From Streptomyces yatensis (GTDB lineage Bacteria; Actinomycetota; Actinomycetes; Streptomycetales; Streptomycetaceae): 64,000 nucleotides of DNA. Positions 44,358-55,600 of the stretch are shown here, one piece after another. The DNA lies in assembly GCF_018069625.1 (NCBI RefSeq), contig NZ_CP072941.1:2480001-2544000 (forward strand), read 5' to 3'. Position numbers and translations under genes: made by a program. The notes under the pieces were generated by a model. That model saw nothing but the letters and a program-made list of their open reading frames with translations. It had not been told where the DNA came from and searched no databases. Position 1 is the first letter of the stretch; each line of letters starts with the position of its first letter.

Positions 44358-44419
44358 TGGCCGGCCACGACACAGCCGCGGATGAACGACCGCACCTCGC
44401 GGCCCTTCCCGCGGAGCGC

Positions 44420-46216
44420 TCAGCGGCTCCTGGCCGCGGCGGCGCGATCGCCCGATCCGTCCGCGCCGTCCCCGTCCCCGTCCTCGCCACCGGGCGAGGC
44501 GTCGGAGTCGGCGTCGGGCGGGGTGGCCGGGCCGATGCGGATCTCGAACTCGCCGTCGTACTTCTCATGACCGGCGATGACCGCCATCTCGACGGCCTCC
44601 TCTCCCCGCTCGCCCCGCACGATCAGCGGGTCGCGGCGCAGATCCTTCAGCAGCGCCCAGCACAGCCCCACCATCACCAGCGTGAACGGCGCGGCCACCA
44701 GGATCGTCAGGTTCTGCAGCCCGGTGAGGGCATCGCCCCCGCCACCGCCGATCAGCAGCATCACGGCCGCCACCGCGCCCGTGATCACGCCCCAGAAGAT
44801 GACGACGAAGCGGGTCGGCTCGAAGGCGCCCTTCTGCGAGAGCGTGCCCATCACGATGGACGCCGCGTCGGCGCCGGAGACGAAGAAGATGCCGACCAGG
44901 ATCATCACCAGGACGCTCATCACGCCGGCGATCGGGTACTGGTCCAGCACTCCGAACAGCTGCCCCTCGGGGGTGGATTCCTTCCCCAGCCGGCCCGCGG
45001 CCTGGAGCTTCATCGACGAACCGCCGAAGATGGCGAACCACAGCAGGCTGACGCTGCTCGGCACCAGGATCACGCCGCCCACGAACTGCCGGATGGTGCG
45101 GCCGCGGCTGATCCGGGCGATGAACATGCCCACGAACGGCGTCCAGGAGATCCACCAGGCCCAGTAGAAGACCGTCCAGCTGCTCAGCCAGTCCGCGACC
45201 GACTTGCCGCCGGTGGCCTCGGTGCGGCCCACCAGCTGCGGCAGATCGCCGATGTACGAGCCGATCGAGGTCGGCAGCAGATCGAGGATGATGATGGTCG
45301 GGCCGGCCACGAAGACGAAGACCGCGAGGAAGAGCGCCAGCACCATATTGATGTTGGACAGCCACTGGATGCCCTTGGCGACACCGGAGACGGCGGACGC
45401 GATGAAGGCGACGGTCAGGATCGCGATGATGGCGACCAGCAGCCCGGTGCCCACGTCGCTCTTCCAGCCCAGCACCTCGATACCGCTGCCGATCTGCAGC
45501 GCGCCGAGGCCGAGCGATGCGGCGGAGCCGAAGAGCGTGGCGAAGATGGCCAGGATGTCGATGACCCGGCCGGCCCAGCCGTTGGCGTTCCTCGAGCCGA
45601 TGAGCGGTGTGAAGACCGCGCTGATCGTCTGCCGGCGGCCGCGGCGAAAGGTGCTGTACGCGATGGCCAGGCCGACGACCGCGTAGATGGCCCAGGGGTG
45701 CAGCGTCCAGTGGAAGAGCGTGGTGGACATCGCGGTCTGCATCTTCTCGGCCGCGCTGCTGGGGTCGGTCCCGGGCGGCGGGGTGATGAAGTGCGACAGC
45801 GGCTCACTCACGCCGTAGAACATCAGACCGATGCCCATGCCCGCGCTGAACATCATCGCGACCCATGAGACGGTGCGGAATTCGGGTTCCTCGCCCTCCT
45901 TTCCGAGGGTGATCTTGCCGTAGCGGCTCATGGCCAGCCAGAGGGCGAAGATGACAAACCCCGACGCGGCCAGGACGAAGGCCCATCCGCCGTTGTGTAT
46001 GAGCCCGGAGAGCATGCTGTCCGAGACTCTTTCCAGGGTGTCGCTGGCAACGGACCCCCAGATGACGAAGGCCAGCGTGAGCGCGGCGGAGACGCCGAAC
46101 ACCACGCGGTCCGTCCGGGGGGCCGCATGGGGCCCGGCGGAGTCGGCGCCGGGAGTATCCACGGGGGCCGGGGGGTCGCCGCCGACGTCCCCCGCGCTTG
46201 TACCTGTCTGCGGCAC
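44420..46216 (-). CDS. BCCT-family glycine betaine/choline-type transporter
   Basis: 598 residues, 12 predicted membrane helices, long charged tails at both ends. Secondary transporter of quaternary ammonium solutes in osmotic stress. Motifs: SAGMGIGLMFYGVSEPLSH, the glycine-rich helix of sodium-coupled BCCT members, near residue 125; and the aromatic substrate box FYWAWWISWTPFVGMFIARISRGRTIR near 350, with the Trp cage of BetP/BetT. The GMGIG form suggests Na+/betaine rather than proton/choline coupling (inference from BetP). The acidic C-terminal tail (SDASPGGEDGDGDGAD) may sense osmolarity. Start GTG 46214-46216 with AAAGG upstream. Confidence 0.95.
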   Translation of the reverse strand: MPQTGTSAGDVGGDPPAPVDTPGADSAGPHAAPRTDRVVFGVSAALTLAFVIWGSVASDTLERVSDSMLSGLIHNGGWAFVLAASGFVIFALWLAMSRYGKITLGKEGEEPEFRTVSWVAMMFSAGMGIGLMFYGVSEPLSHFITPPPGTDPSSAAEKMQTAMSTTLFHWTLHPWAIYAVVGLAIAYSTFRRGRRQTISAVFTPLIGSRNANGWAGRVIDILAIFATLFGSAASLGLGALQIGSGIEVLGWKSDVGTGLLVAIIAILTVAFIASAVSGVAKGIQWLSNINMVLALFLAVFVFVAGPTIIILDLLPTSIGSYIGDLPQLVGRTEATGGKSVADWLSSWTVFYWAWWISWTPFVGMFIARISRGRTIRQFVGGVILVPSSVSLLWFAIFGGSSMKLQAAGRLGKESTPEGQLFGVLDQYPIAGVMSVLVMILVGIFFVSGADAASIVMGTLSQKGAFEPTRFVVIFWGVITGAVAAVMLLIGGGGGDALTGLQNLTILVAAPFTLVMVGLCWALLKDLRRDPLIVRGERGEEAVEMAVIAGHEKYDGEFEIRIGPATPPDADSDASPGGEDGDGDGADGSGDRAAAARSR

Positions 46217-46330
46217 GCAAAAAACCTTTCACTGGGGGTTTGGCTGACGGATTTCCGGCTACCCAGCACTTTGAGATGCATGCCAACCGGCCATGTGGCC
46301 GGTGTTTTAGTATGCCATCAATGCGTCATG

Positions 46331-47653
46331 TCAGCATTTGTCCACCGGCTGCCCGGCGGTGAGGTGGTACGCGGCGCGGCCGTCCAGCAGCAGCGGTACG
46401 AGCGCGCGGGCCGACTGGCGCAGCGGTACGAAGGCACCTCCGTCGCCCTTGGCGGGCCGGGCCGTCACCCCGTGCAGGGCCAGTTCGTCCCGCACCTCGC
46501 CGTATTGGGCGGCGTCCAGCCGGTAGCCGCACGGCGGATCCTGCAGGACCGTGCCCTCCTGCGGCGGTTCGTTGTCCGCGCCGCCGAGGTAGACCGGGCC
46601 CCGGTCCGCGTAGCCGGCCAGCCGCGCCGCCGTCGTGGCCGCCTCGATCCGGCCGCGGCGCTCGGTGATGAAGTCGAAGGCGCCGTTCAGGGCGGCCAGA
46701 TGGGAGCCCACCCGGCGGCGGTTGTTGACGGCGGGGTCGGCCTTCTCGGCGTCGGTCAGCGGGTCGACCCGGGTCTCGACCAGCAGCCCTACGGAGTGCT
46801 TGACGCCCGCGGTGTTCCGCAGGATCCGCTCCTGTCCGTCGCCCGCCACCTGCTTGACCGGCTCCCCGGTCTCGGGGTCGGTCCAGATGCCGTAGACGCC
46901 GGTGGTGTGGCCCGCGGCCTCGACGCCGGGGCGCACATAGGTGTCCGACAGGGTCCGCGCCTCGTGGTGCACCGGGTCCTGGGTGTTGAGGTTGCGCGGC
47001 CACAGGGCCAGCAGGTCCTTCATGTAGTACGGGACGGCCGCCCCGTACTCATGCAGGTCGTAGACGGTGTCCGGGCGCCAGTCGCGGATGACGCCCGCCA
47101 TCGCGCGGGACTCGGCGGTGCTGAGGGCGACATGGTCGCGGTTGATGTCCACGCCGTCGGAGTTGCCGCGGGTGTCGGCGGCGCGACCGTCGGGGTTGGC
47201 GGTCGGGACGACGAGCACCTGGGTGCGCTCCAGGAAGCGTCGGGTCCGGCGGTCCTTGGCGTAGGCGAGGTCGCGGACGGTGGACAGACACGCCTCCCGG
47301 CCGGAGGGCTCGTCGCCGTGCTGGGAGCAGATCAGCAGCAGGACGTTGCCGCGCGCCGCTCTGTCCGGGTCGGCGGGCGCGGCCGGGGCGCCGATCCGCA
47401 CCAGCCGCAGCGGCCGCCCCTGCGCGGTGGCGCCGATCCGGTCGACGGCCACGCGCGGGGCGGACTTGTCGACGGCCGCGAGGAAGTCCGCCTCCTCGGC
47501 CTGCGTGGTCCACCGTGCGCCATGGCTGATCTCGAACCCCGTACGCGGCGGACGCTGCTCGGCCCGCGCGGGCGCGCTGAGGAACGACCCGGTCAGCAGC
47601 GCACCGATCGCGCCGCAGGCGGCGCTGCGGAAGAGGGGTGACCGCGAGAACAC
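46331..47653 (-). CDS. Secreted M14-family zinc carboxypeptidase
   Basis: 440 residues. Signal peptide: [24 protein letters not shown] followed by an AxA-type site (APARAEQ) near residue 31. Zinc site: His and Glu in SQHGDEPSG (HxxE) near 110 and His in YDLHEYG near 205; catalytic Glu in LLVETRVD near 298. [12 protein letters not shown] gives the substrate carboxylate-binding NR. Probably trims C-terminal residues from extracellular peptides. The GTG start (47651-47653) is preceded by AGGAGG at 6 bases. The next gene upstream, an X-Pro peptidase, is in line, 109 bp away. Confidence 0.93.
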   Translation of the reverse strand: MFSRSPLFRSAACGAIGALLTGSFLSAPARAEQRPPRTGFEISHGARWTTQAEEADFLAAVDKSAPRVAVDRIGATAQGRPLRLVRIGAPAAPADPDRAARGNVLLLICSQHGDEPSGREACLSTVRDLAYAKDRRTRRFLERTQVLVVPTANPDGRAADTRGNSDGVDINRDHVALSTAESRAMAGVIRDWRPDTVYDLHEYGAAVPYYMKDLLALWPRNLNTQDPVHHEARTLSDTYVRPGVEAAGHTTGVYGIWTDPETGEPVKQVAGDGQERILRNTAGVKHSVGLLVETRVDPLTDAEKADPAVNNRRRVGSHLAALNGAFDFITERRGRIEAATTAARLAGYADRGPVYLGGADNEPPQEGTVLQDPPCGYRLDAAQYGEVRDELALHGVTARPAKGDGGAFVPLRQSARALVPLLLDGRAAYHLTAGQPVDKC

Positions 47654-47762
47654 GAAGGACCTCCTGGGGTGAGAGGGATACGGGGTGATATCGGTGCCGG
47701 CGTCCTGCCACGGCCCGCCGCCGGTGGGCCCCCGCGCGGCGGCGGGGGCCCACCGGCGCGGG

Positions 47763-49769
47763 TCAGTCGTGGACGGACATGAACGGGAGCGGGGTGCGGT
47801 GCTGCGGCGCCCGTACGCCCTTCAGGGGCGGTGTGGCCGCCGTGCGCGAGGGGGCGGCCGCGGCCTTGGGGGCGCCGCCGACCAGCGGCAGCCGGGCCGA
47901 GGTGCGGGGCAGATCCAGGGTCAGCCGCGGGGTGGTGGACGGCGGTTCGAGAAGGCCCGCGTCGGTGCCGGCGATGATCAGCCCGAGGCGGTGGCCGGCC
48001 GGGACGACATGGTCGGTGGCCGCGAGGTCCAGGGTGATGGTGTACGCCTTGCCCGGGGTCAGCGGGCGGCCCTTGCCGTCGTCCGCGAAGTTGCCGAGGT
48101 CGGCCCAGCCCCGGCTGAAGACCGTGTAGTCGACGTCGGCCCGGTCCGCGGCGGTCTCCTTGAAGCAGGCGCTGTCGCCCGCCGTGCTGCTGCCCCAGCA
48201 GCTGCGCCGGTCGAGGGTGGTGATGCCCTCGCCGCTCCCCGTGTAGTTCCGGATGGTGGCCGGGCCGAGGTCGACCAGGACCGCGGAGAGATGGGCGCTC
48301 GTGGTGGAGGGCGTGGCGGTGACGGTGACCGTGCCGGAGCCGGACAGCCGCAGGTCCTTCTTCAGCGGACCGGTGGTGAAGCCCGCCTTGCCGGGTGTCG
48401 AGGTGTCGATGGCCGCGGACCAGTCGGCCTCGCTCAGCGCGGGGTCGTCGGTGAAGGTCTCCGTGGCGCCGGGCTCGGCCCGCTCGGTGCCGAGTACGCC
48501 CACTCCGGCCGTGGCCCCGCCGCGCGCACGCAGCGTGGTTGGCCGGGTGCCGGACGGGGGCCAGACCCGGTCGGTGGACCACTGGTCGGGGGCGCGCTCG
48601 ACATCGGCCATCGGCTCGCGCTCGATGCCGTTGTCGATACCGAGCAGGTAGTGGTCGAACCAGCGGTGCAGGGTGCGCACCCACTCACCGCGCCGGAAGT
48701 CGAACGGGTCGACATGCCCGGTCTGCGAGAGCCAGATCTTGCGCTCGACACCCGCGTCGGCGAGCGCGTTCCACCACTGTCCGAGGTGCTTGGTGCGGAC
48801 GTTGAGGTCCTGCGCGCCGTGCACGGCGAAGACGCTGGCCCGCACCTTGTCCACGGCCGGCACATAGTCGCGCTCGCTCCACAGGCCGGTCCAGTCGCCG
48901 CTGCGCGGGGCGCCCTCGACGAGACGTTTCTGTACGGCGGCGCAGTGGGCGTGGGCGTCATCGCTCTCGATGGCGTCCGAGAGTCCGTCGGGGCCGGAGT
49001 CGTAGAGCGCGGCGCCCTTGGCGAAGTAGTAGTCGTACCAGGAGGAGATGGCGCCGATGGGCACGATGGTCTTGAGCCCCTTGACGCCGGTGGCGGCGAC
49101 CCCGTTGGCGACGGTGCCGTCATAGCTCTTGCCGATCATGCCGGTGGCGCCGTTGGACCAGCTCGCCTTGACCGGCTGCCCGCCGGTGCGGGTGGAGTAC
49201 GCGGTGGCGCGGCCGTTCAGCCAGTCGACCACGGCCTTGGCGGACAGGATGTCGGAGCGGCCGCCGACGTCCACACAGCCGTCGGAGCGGTTGGTTCCGG
49301 CGAGGTCGACCAGGACGGTGGCGTAGCCGCGCGGGACGAAGTAGTTGTCGTAGAAGAGCGGGAAGAGGACCGGATTCCCGGCGGCGTCATAGGTCTTGGT
49401 CTGGCTCTCGTTGCCGCGGCCGCAGCAGGAGTAGTACGGGCTGGCGTCCATGATGACGGGGACGCGGCGGCCCTGCGCGGCGGGTTCGCGCGGCCGGACG
49501 ATGTCGACGGCGACCCGGTCGGTCTCTCCGTCCGCGTCGCCGTCGATCGTGGTGTCCACCCATACCGATTCCCGGATGGCGTTCTCGTAGGAGTAGGCGG
49601 GTCTGCTCTCGGATCTGCCATCCGGTGCGCTCGGCGCCGCGGAGGCGGCGTGGGCGGCCGGGGCGCCGAGCGGTGGCAGCAGGGATATGGCGGCCGCGAC
49701 CAGCGCGGTGACCGCCGACAGCACGAGTGTGGTCCAGGGGATGCGGGGTGTCCGCGTCGGTAGCAGCAC
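47763..49769 (-). CDS. Secreted Xaa-Pro dipeptidyl-peptidase (S15 family)
   Basis: 668 residues. N-terminal signal or anchor at 13-42 ([16 protein letters not shown] then APAAHAASA). CocE/NonD-type alpha/beta hydrolase: catalytic Ser in GKSYDGT (GxSYxG) near 230, Asp in HGAQDLNV near 335, His in SQTGHVDP near 362; the C-terminal jelly-roll (from about 420) has [14 protein letters not shown]. Releases X-Pro dipeptides from extracellular peptides. SCWGSS and CCGRG provide possible disulfides. GTG start at 49767-49769, weak ribosome site. Divergent from the M1 peptidase gene. Confidence 0.93.
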   Translation of the reverse strand: MLLPTRTPRIPWTTLVLSAVTALVAAAISLLPPLGAPAAHAASAAPSAPDGRSESRPAYSYENAIRESVWVDTTIDGDADGETDRVAVDIVRPREPAAQGRRVPVIMDASPYYSCCGRGNESQTKTYDAAGNPVLFPLFYDNYFVPRGYATVLVDLAGTNRSDGCVDVGGRSDILSAKAVVDWLNGRATAYSTRTGGQPVKASWSNGATGMIGKSYDGTVANGVAATGVKGLKTIVPIGAISSWYDYYFAKGAALYDSGPDGLSDAIESDDAHAHCAAVQKRLVEGAPRSGDWTGLWSERDYVPAVDKVRASVFAVHGAQDLNVRTKHLGQWWNALADAGVERKIWLSQTGHVDPFDFRRGEWVRTLHRWFDHYLLGIDNGIEREPMADVERAPDQWSTDRVWPPSGTRPTTLRARGGATAGVGVLGTERAEPGATETFTDDPALSEADWSAAIDTSTPGKAGFTTGPLKKDLRLSGSGTVTVTATPSTTSAHLSAVLVDLGPATIRNYTGSGEGITTLDRRSCWGSSTAGDSACFKETAADRADVDYTVFSRGWADLGNFADDGKGRPLTPGKAYTITLDLAATDHVVPAGHRLGLIIAGTDAGLLEPPSTTPRLTLDLPRTSARLPLVGGAPKAAAAPSRTAATPPLKGVRAPQHRTPLPFMSVHD

Positions 49770-49954
49770 GGCCGGACGGTAGCGCGAGTCAACTCCCGTA
49801 CAGAAGAGGGCGATACGTGTCGCGATCGGGTCCGAGTCGATTCGCGTTGCGGCCGGATGTCGATTGGATGTCGGACGGCGTGATGGACGTGAGGTGCGTG
49901 TGAGGAGTACATAAGGTCACGAGTGATCGTTCTCCCCTACGAGTTGGAGGACTC

Positions 49955-51445
49955 GTGCGTCACCACAGACTTCTCGTCCCGGGCGCGGCCGCGGCCTGCC
50001 TGCTGCTGGCGATCCCGGCGTCGGCGGCCGATGCCACACCGGGCGCCCCCGGCATCGGGGACTCCTACTACCCCTCGTACGGGAACGGCGGGTACGACGT
50101 CTCCCACTACGACCTCCGGCTGAAGTACCAGCCGAAGACCGACCGGCTGGAGGGCACGGCGACGATCGTGGCCGACGCCCGGCAGGATCTGTCCCGGTTC
50201 AACCTGGACTTCGCGCTCGATGTGAGCGAGGTGCTGGTGGGCGGGAAGAAGGCCGCCTTCACCAAGACCGGCGACCATGAGCTGGAGATCACCCCGGCCG
50301 CGCCGCTGACCGTCGACCGCCCCTTCACCGTGGTCGTGCGCTACAGCGGTACCCCCTCGAAGGTGGTGGCGAGCGGGTTCACCTCATGGCTGCGCACCCC
50401 GGACGGCGGGATCGCGGCCAACGAGCCGGAGTCGGCGTGGTGGTGGTTCCCGAGCAATGACCATCCGCTGGACAAGGCCACCTACGACGTGTCGGTGGCG
50501 GTGCCGGACGGAACGCAGGCGATCAGCAACGGCGCCCTGCGGTCGACCAGCTCCCAGCTGGGCTGGACCCGCTACAACTGGCGCTCCGCCAAGCCGCAGG
50601 CCACGTATCTGACCACGCTGGCGGTCGGCAAGTTCGACATCACGACGGACACGACAGCCAATGGTCTGCCGGTGATCAACGCCTACAGCAAGGACCTCGG
50701 GGACAACGCGGGGGCGGCGCGGGCGAGCGTGGAGCGGTCGGCGGAGATCGTGGACTGGGAGTCCACCGTCTTCGGCCCGTACCCCTTCGACGCGCTGGGC
50801 GGCTATGTGCCCAATGTGCCCACGGGCTACGCGCTGGAGACCCAGACCCGGCCGTTCTACAGCCCGAAGGGGTTCGCCAAGGGCGCGAACACCTCACTGA
50901 TCGTGCATGAGCTGGCCCATCAGTGGTTCGGCGACAGCGTCTCGCTGAAGGACTGGCGCGACATCTGGATCAACGAGGGCTTCGCCAGCTACGCCCAGTG
51001 GCTGTGGTCGGAGAAGGAGGGCGAGGGCACCGCGCAGGAGCTGGCGGACTACACCTACGCCTCCTACCCGGCCGACGACCCCTTCTGGAAGGTCGAGCCG
51101 GGCAACCCGGGGCCGGAGAACCAGTTCCATGACGCGGTGTACGACCGGGGCGCGCTGGCCCTCCAGGCGCTGCGGAACCACATCGGCGACAAGGACTTCT
51201 TCGCGATCCTCAAGGGCTGGACGACGGAGAACCGGTACGGAAACGCCTCGGTCAAGGACTTCGTGACCTATGCGGAGAAGGTGTCGGGCAAGCCGCTGGC
51301 CGCGCTCTTCGACACCTGGCTGTTCACCCCGTCGAAGCCTGCCGCCGCGCAGGCGCGGGCGGCGGAGCTGAGCCCGGCCAAGGCGCCGGTGCGGCCGAAG
51401 TCGTGGCAGCGGATCCAGGACACGCACCGCACCCACGGCCGCTGA
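49955..51445 (+). CDS. Secreted M1-family aminopeptidase-like metallopeptidase
   Basis: 496 residues. Signal peptide MRHHRLLVPGAAAACLLLAIPASA. N-terminal beta domain (YDLRLKYQPKTDRLEGTATI) then the gluzincin domain with HELAHQWFGD near residue 310 and the third zinc ligand in NEGFASYAQ. GYALETQTRPFY replaces the usual GAMEN substrate loop, as in other bacterial secreted M1 members. It lacks the large C-terminal ERAP-like domain of full-length PepN and so is a short form. GTG start with GGAGG at 7 bases. Together with the divergent S15 and M14 genes it forms a secreted peptide-degrading group. Confidence 0.93.
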   Translation: MRHHRLLVPGAAAACLLLAIPASAADATPGAPGIGDSYYPSYGNGGYDVSHYDLRLKYQPKTDRLEGTATIVADARQDLSRFNLDFALDVSEVLVGGKKAAFTKTGDHELEITPAAPLTVDRPFTVVVRYSGTPSKVVASGFTSWLRTPDGGIAANEPESAWWWFPSNDHPLDKATYDVSVAVPDGTQAISNGALRSTSSQLGWTRYNWRSAKPQATYLTTLAVGKFDITTDTTANGLPVINAYSKDLGDNAGAARASVERSAEIVDWESTVFGPYPFDALGGYVPNVPTGYALETQTRPFYSPKGFAKGANTSLIVHELAHQWFGDSVSLKDWRDIWINEGFASYAQWLWSEKEGEGTAQELADYTYASYPADDPFWKVEPGNPGPENQFHDAVYDRGALALQALRNHIGDKDFFAILKGWTTENRYGNASVKDFVTYAEKVSGKPLAALFDTWLFTPSKPAAAQARAAELSPAKAPVRPKSWQRIQDTHRTHGR

Positions 51446-51455
51446 GCCGCCCGGG

Positions 51456-51485
51456 CCCGGCCGGGGTCACCCACCCCCGGCCGGG
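51456..51485 (+). terminator. Hairpin terminator after the M1 peptidase gene
   Basis: Perfect 11-bp stem CCCGGCCGGGG / CCCCGGCCGGG, 8-base loop, 10 bases beyond the stop. Confidence 0.8.
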
Positions 51486-51664
51486 TCCCCCACCCCGGCC
51501 GGGGCCCGGCGCCTCTGCGGTGCGGTGGCGCCCACCACGCCATGGGCGCGCTCGTCCGGCCCGCCGACTGGTGCGGCGCCGACAGGCCGCCCGCGCCCGC
51601 AGTGCGCGCCAGGCCTCAGGTCACGGCCTTGGACCGAGTCCGCTCACGGCCACGCGGCCCCGCC

Positions 51665-51727
51665 CACGGCCCCTGGCCACGGCCCCTGGTCACGGCCCCT
51701 GCCCACGCCCCCTGGTCACGGCCGCTG
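51665..51727. repeat. 13-bp tandem repeat running into the DUF2236 stop codon
   Basis: Five copies of CACGGCCCCTGGY at 51665, 51678, 51691, 51704 and 51717. The last copy overlaps the stop and last codons of the DUF2236 gene (stop 51716-51718). More degenerate units precede it. Confidence 0.82.
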
Positions 51728-52588
51728 CTCGCGGCCGTCCGCGCGGGCGCGGCGCCGGGCCTCACGCGCGATGGGCAGATAGCGCAGCCGCTCGGGCAGC
51801 AGCGGGACCACGATCCGGACGACCCTCCCGAACCACCGCAGCCGCCGCTCCTGCCCCCGCGTCCATCCCAGCCCGATCGCCTCCCGGGCGTCCGGCGGCA
51901 TCAGCCCGACGGTGAGGAACGCGCGGAAGCGGGTGAACAGCGGGCGCAGCAGCGGCCACAGCAGCCGGGGCGGCAGCGGGCCGGGCGCAGGGACGGGCGC
52001 GTCGGGCGCGGTCAGTTCACGCGCGACGACGGTCGGTTCCAGCCGTTCGCGCACCATCGAGCGGTAGTAGGGCCAGAACTCCTCGACGGATCGCGGCATC
52101 TCGTGGTCGTCGATGCCCAGCACCCGTCCGATCCGCAGCCATTCCCCGTACAGCTGCCGCTCCTCGGCGGCGGTGAAGGGACGGGTGCCCAGATAGCGCT
52201 GGGCGCGCAGATAGACCGGATAGCCGGTGGCGTGCACCCAGGCGTAGACGGGCGGGTCCAGTGCGCGGTACGGGCGGCCGTGTGCGTCGACGCCCTGGAT
52301 GGACGCGTGGAGCCTGCGCAGCCGGCGGCCCTCCGCCTCGGCCCGCGCCCCGCCGTACACCCACAGCTGCACCGACCGCAGGGAGCGCTCGCCGCGCCCC
52401 CAGGGGTCGGTGCGGAAGACGGAGTACTGGTCCACGCCCGCCCCGACGGCCGGATGCGCCACCTGCATGGTCATCGCGGCCGGCAGGGCGAGCAGGCTGC
52501 GCAGCTCCCCCGCCACGGCCCACAGGATGCCGCCGGCGGGCGGCGGGTCGTGGCCTTCGGTGGGGCGGCGGGGGCGCTGCGTGCTCAT
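51716..52588 (-). CDS. DUF2236 / oxygenase MpaB-like protein
   Basis: 290 residues. Family signatures: ALPAAMTMQVAHPAVGAGV near 36-52, RTDPWGRGERSLRSVQLWVYG and the His-containing WVHATGYPVYLRAQRYLG. Related members include latex-clearing protein and MpaB, which use a b-type heme bound through conserved His; whether this one binds heme is unknown. No signal peptide. It follows the beta-galactosidase gene by 19 bp on the same strand, so the two may be cotranscribed. The last residues (DGREQRP) are specified by the edge of a 13-bp repeat array. Confidence 0.88.
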   Translation of the reverse strand: MSTQRPRRPTEGHDPPPAGGILWAVAGELRSLLALPAAMTMQVAHPAVGAGVDQYSVFRTDPWGRGERSLRSVQLWVYGGARAEAEGRRLRRLHASIQGVDAHGRPYRALDPPVYAWVHATGYPVYLRAQRYLGTRPFTAAEERQLYGEWLRIGRVLGIDDHEMPRSVEEFWPYYRSMVRERLEPTVVARELTAPDAPVPAPGPLPPRLLWPLLRPLFTRFRAFLTVGLMPPDAREAIGLGWTRGQERRLRWFGRVVRIVVPLLPERLRYLPIAREARRRARADGREQRP

Positions 52589-52607
52589 GGGACCATCGGT
52601 GGTGCGG

Positions 52608-55600
52608 TTACTTCCCTCCCGTTCCAGTGTGCGCCCCCGCGCCGCCGCCGAGCGGGCGCAGGGTGAGCGTGTAGTCGTAGGCGCTGTCGGCCTTCACCCG
52701 GTACTGGTCGCGCACCGGGTTGGGGGTGTCGCCGGCGCCGGTGACCGCGTGGTCGGCGTGCAGGGTGTTCCAGCCGTCGTTGCGCTTGAGGAAGTGCGGA
52801 TAGGCGGCCCGGTCGAGTTCGTCGTACGCGCTGGCGCCCGCCTCCAGATCTCCGGAGACCAGCAGTCCGGCGCCGCCGCGGTCGGTGAGGGACGCCCAGC
52901 ACACATCGTCGTGGTTGCCGTGGTCCTGGGGCTTCAGATACTCGACGTACTGGTCCTCGACCGAGGAGGCCCAGACGCCCATGGGGGTGCCGTCCTTACG
53001 GTCGTTGAAGTTCTCCACCGGTCCGCGCCCGTACCACCGGAAGGTGCCGTACCGCTCGGGCACCTTGAGCCGGAGACCGATCCTGGGCAGATAGGACAGA
53101 GTGCGGAAGTCGCCGCGCGCCTCGACCTGGTGCCGGATCCGCACCTGGCCCGCGCCGTCGATCCGGTAGGCCACGGTCTGGCCGAAGGACGCGCCGGTCA
53201 CATCGGGCGCGGCGGCCGTGGAGCGGACGGTGACGGTGACCGTGCCGTCGTCGCCGGGGGTCGTCTCGACCCCGTCGACGGTGGTGCGCAGCCGGTCCAG
53301 GCCCAGGGTCCGCCAGCGCTTGCCCTCGGCGGTGCCCCAGTCGGAGCGCTCATTGCTGATCGGGGCGCGCCAGGCGTCCAGTTCGGGGCCGGAGCGGAGC
53401 AGTTCGCGGCCCGCCACGCGCATCGAGGTGAGCGTGCCCTCCTTCTTTCCGAAGGTGTACTGGAAGTCCTCGCCGCCGACCCGCACGGTGTCGCCGCGCT
53501 CGACGGCCTTGGCGGGCTGGTCGGCCGCCGGGGCGGGGGCGGGCTCGGGCACCTTGTCGCCGCCGACCGCGAACTGGCCGAAAGACACCACATGCCCGGC
53601 CTTGGCCCAGTCGGTGGAGTGCGCGGTGACGGCCCGCACGGTCAGATGGCGCTCATAGCCCCCGGGATTGGCGGGCGGGGCCGGGAGCTGGACCGTGGCG
53701 CTCTCGCCGGGCCCCACGTCCAGGGCGCGGGTGCCGCTCGCGACGGTCCGCGCGCCCTCGGTCACCGTCCAGCGCAGGGCGAGATCATCGGTGCCGGTGA
53801 AGGCGCGCTCATTGGTGACCTTCACCTTGCCGGTGCGGGCGCCGTCCTCGCCGCCCGGGTCGGTGATCCGGATCGGCGCCTGCACCCAGGCGAGCTGGGC
53901 GGTCTCCGGCTCCGGGTCGCGGTCGGCGGTGACCAGGCCGTCCACGCCGGACTCATAGAGCCCGTAGGAGAGGTAGCTGCCCTTACGGGTGAAGTCGTCG
54001 AAGTCGAGCGCGATCAGGGCGTCGCCGCGGGGGTCCCGGTCCTGGGCGAGCGGCTCCGCGCCGAGCGCCGTGTCATAGACCCGGACCTGGTCGATGGTGC
54101 CCTTGGCGGTCCGGCCGGTCCAGCCGTCCTCCATGGTGTCGTTGTTCCGGCCGACGCCGAGGTCGAAGCCGGTGTAGTCGATACGGCCGCTCCACGCGGT
54201 CTCGGTGAGCTCCTTACCGTCGGCATAGAGGCGCAGCGCGGTGCCGTCGTAGGTGCCGGTGACCCGGTGCCAGGCGCCGGTCCAGCCGTCGGGCACGGGG
54301 GCGGTGACGGTGCGGGGCTTACCGCCGCCGGTGATCGTGAATTCGAGGGTCTTCTCGTCCTTCATCCGCAGGACGTACTGGTCACCCTTGCTGACGATGG
54401 TGAAGTCCCCGGTCCAGGGCTCGGCCGGTCTGACGCGGGCGTCGAGGGTGACGGCGGTGCCGGTGAGGTCGAGCTTCGGATCGCGGTAGATCTCGACGAA
54501 GTCGTCGAGACCGGACAGATACAGCGCCTTGCCCTTTCCGCCGTACCCGTCGACCACGTTGGGCTTGCCGGAGAGGGAGGCGGCGATGTCGTTGCCGGAG
54601 GAGTCGGGGGTGGTGATCAGCGGACGGCGGATGTTCTGCTCGGCCCAGTCCCAGATGAAGCCGCCCTGGGCGCTGGGGTAGGCGCGCATCACCTCCCAGA
54701 ACTCGCGGAAGTTGCCAAGGCTGTTGCCCATGGCGTGGGCGTATTCGCCCATCACGATGGGCTTGGTGAAGGTCTTGGCCTTGGCTTCGAGGGACGCCGG
54801 GGTCGGGTAGCGGGGTCCGGCGATGTCCGCGTAGGGCGCGTCGCCGTCGGGGCTGTTGGACTGGTGGTAGAGCGGGCGGGTGGGCTCGTTCGCCCGGGTC
54901 CACTTCGCCATCGCGTAGTGCGCCTTGCCCAGCCCGGCCTCGTTTCCGGTGTCCCACATGATGACGCTGGGGTGGTTCTTGTCGCGCTCCACCATGCCCT
55001 GGTGGCGCTCCAGGAACGCCTTCTGCCATTCGGGGCGCTCGGCCAGGCAGTCGTTCGGGCAGTTCTCGTGGCTGTGGGTCTCGACCTCCATCTCGTCGTC
55101 GATCAGGATGCCCTCGCGGTCGGCGAGTTCGTAGAGGTACGGGTCCGAGGGGTAGTGGGAGGTGCGGATCGCGTTGACGTTCAGCCGCTTCATCAGCCGG
55201 ACGTCCTGTTCCATCCGGGCGCGGGTGGCATGGCGCCCGGTGGTGGGATCGGTCTCGGCGCGGTTGACGCCACGGATCAGGACGCGCTTGCCGTTGAGCG
55301 TGAGCTGCTTGTCCTTGACCTCGATCTCACGGAATCCGACGCTCTGGCGCACGGTCTGGATCGCCTTGCCGTCCGGATCGCGCAGGGTGAGCACCAGCGC
55401 ATAGAGGTTCGGCGTCTCGTCGGACCATTTGGCGGGGTTGGCGATCCGCCCGGTCAGCTCGGCCTTCCCGGCCTTCTCCTCGGCCGTCAGACGCCGTATC
55501 TCACGCCCCTTGGGGTCATAGAGCACCCCGGTGACCTGATGGGGTCGGCTCCTGTCGCCTCCGGTGCGCGCGATGTCCACTTCGGTGCGCAGCGTGGCGT

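Larger units (their letters stand above)
44052..44419. other. Intergenic region with hairpins and repeats
   Basis: 368 bp without a gene. Contents: a 32-bp perfect palindrome (44176-44207), a 7-bp hairpin GCGCCCC-GAA-GGGGCGC (44284-44300) and two 23-bp dispersed repeats (44308-44330 and 44335-44357). Confidence 0.7.
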
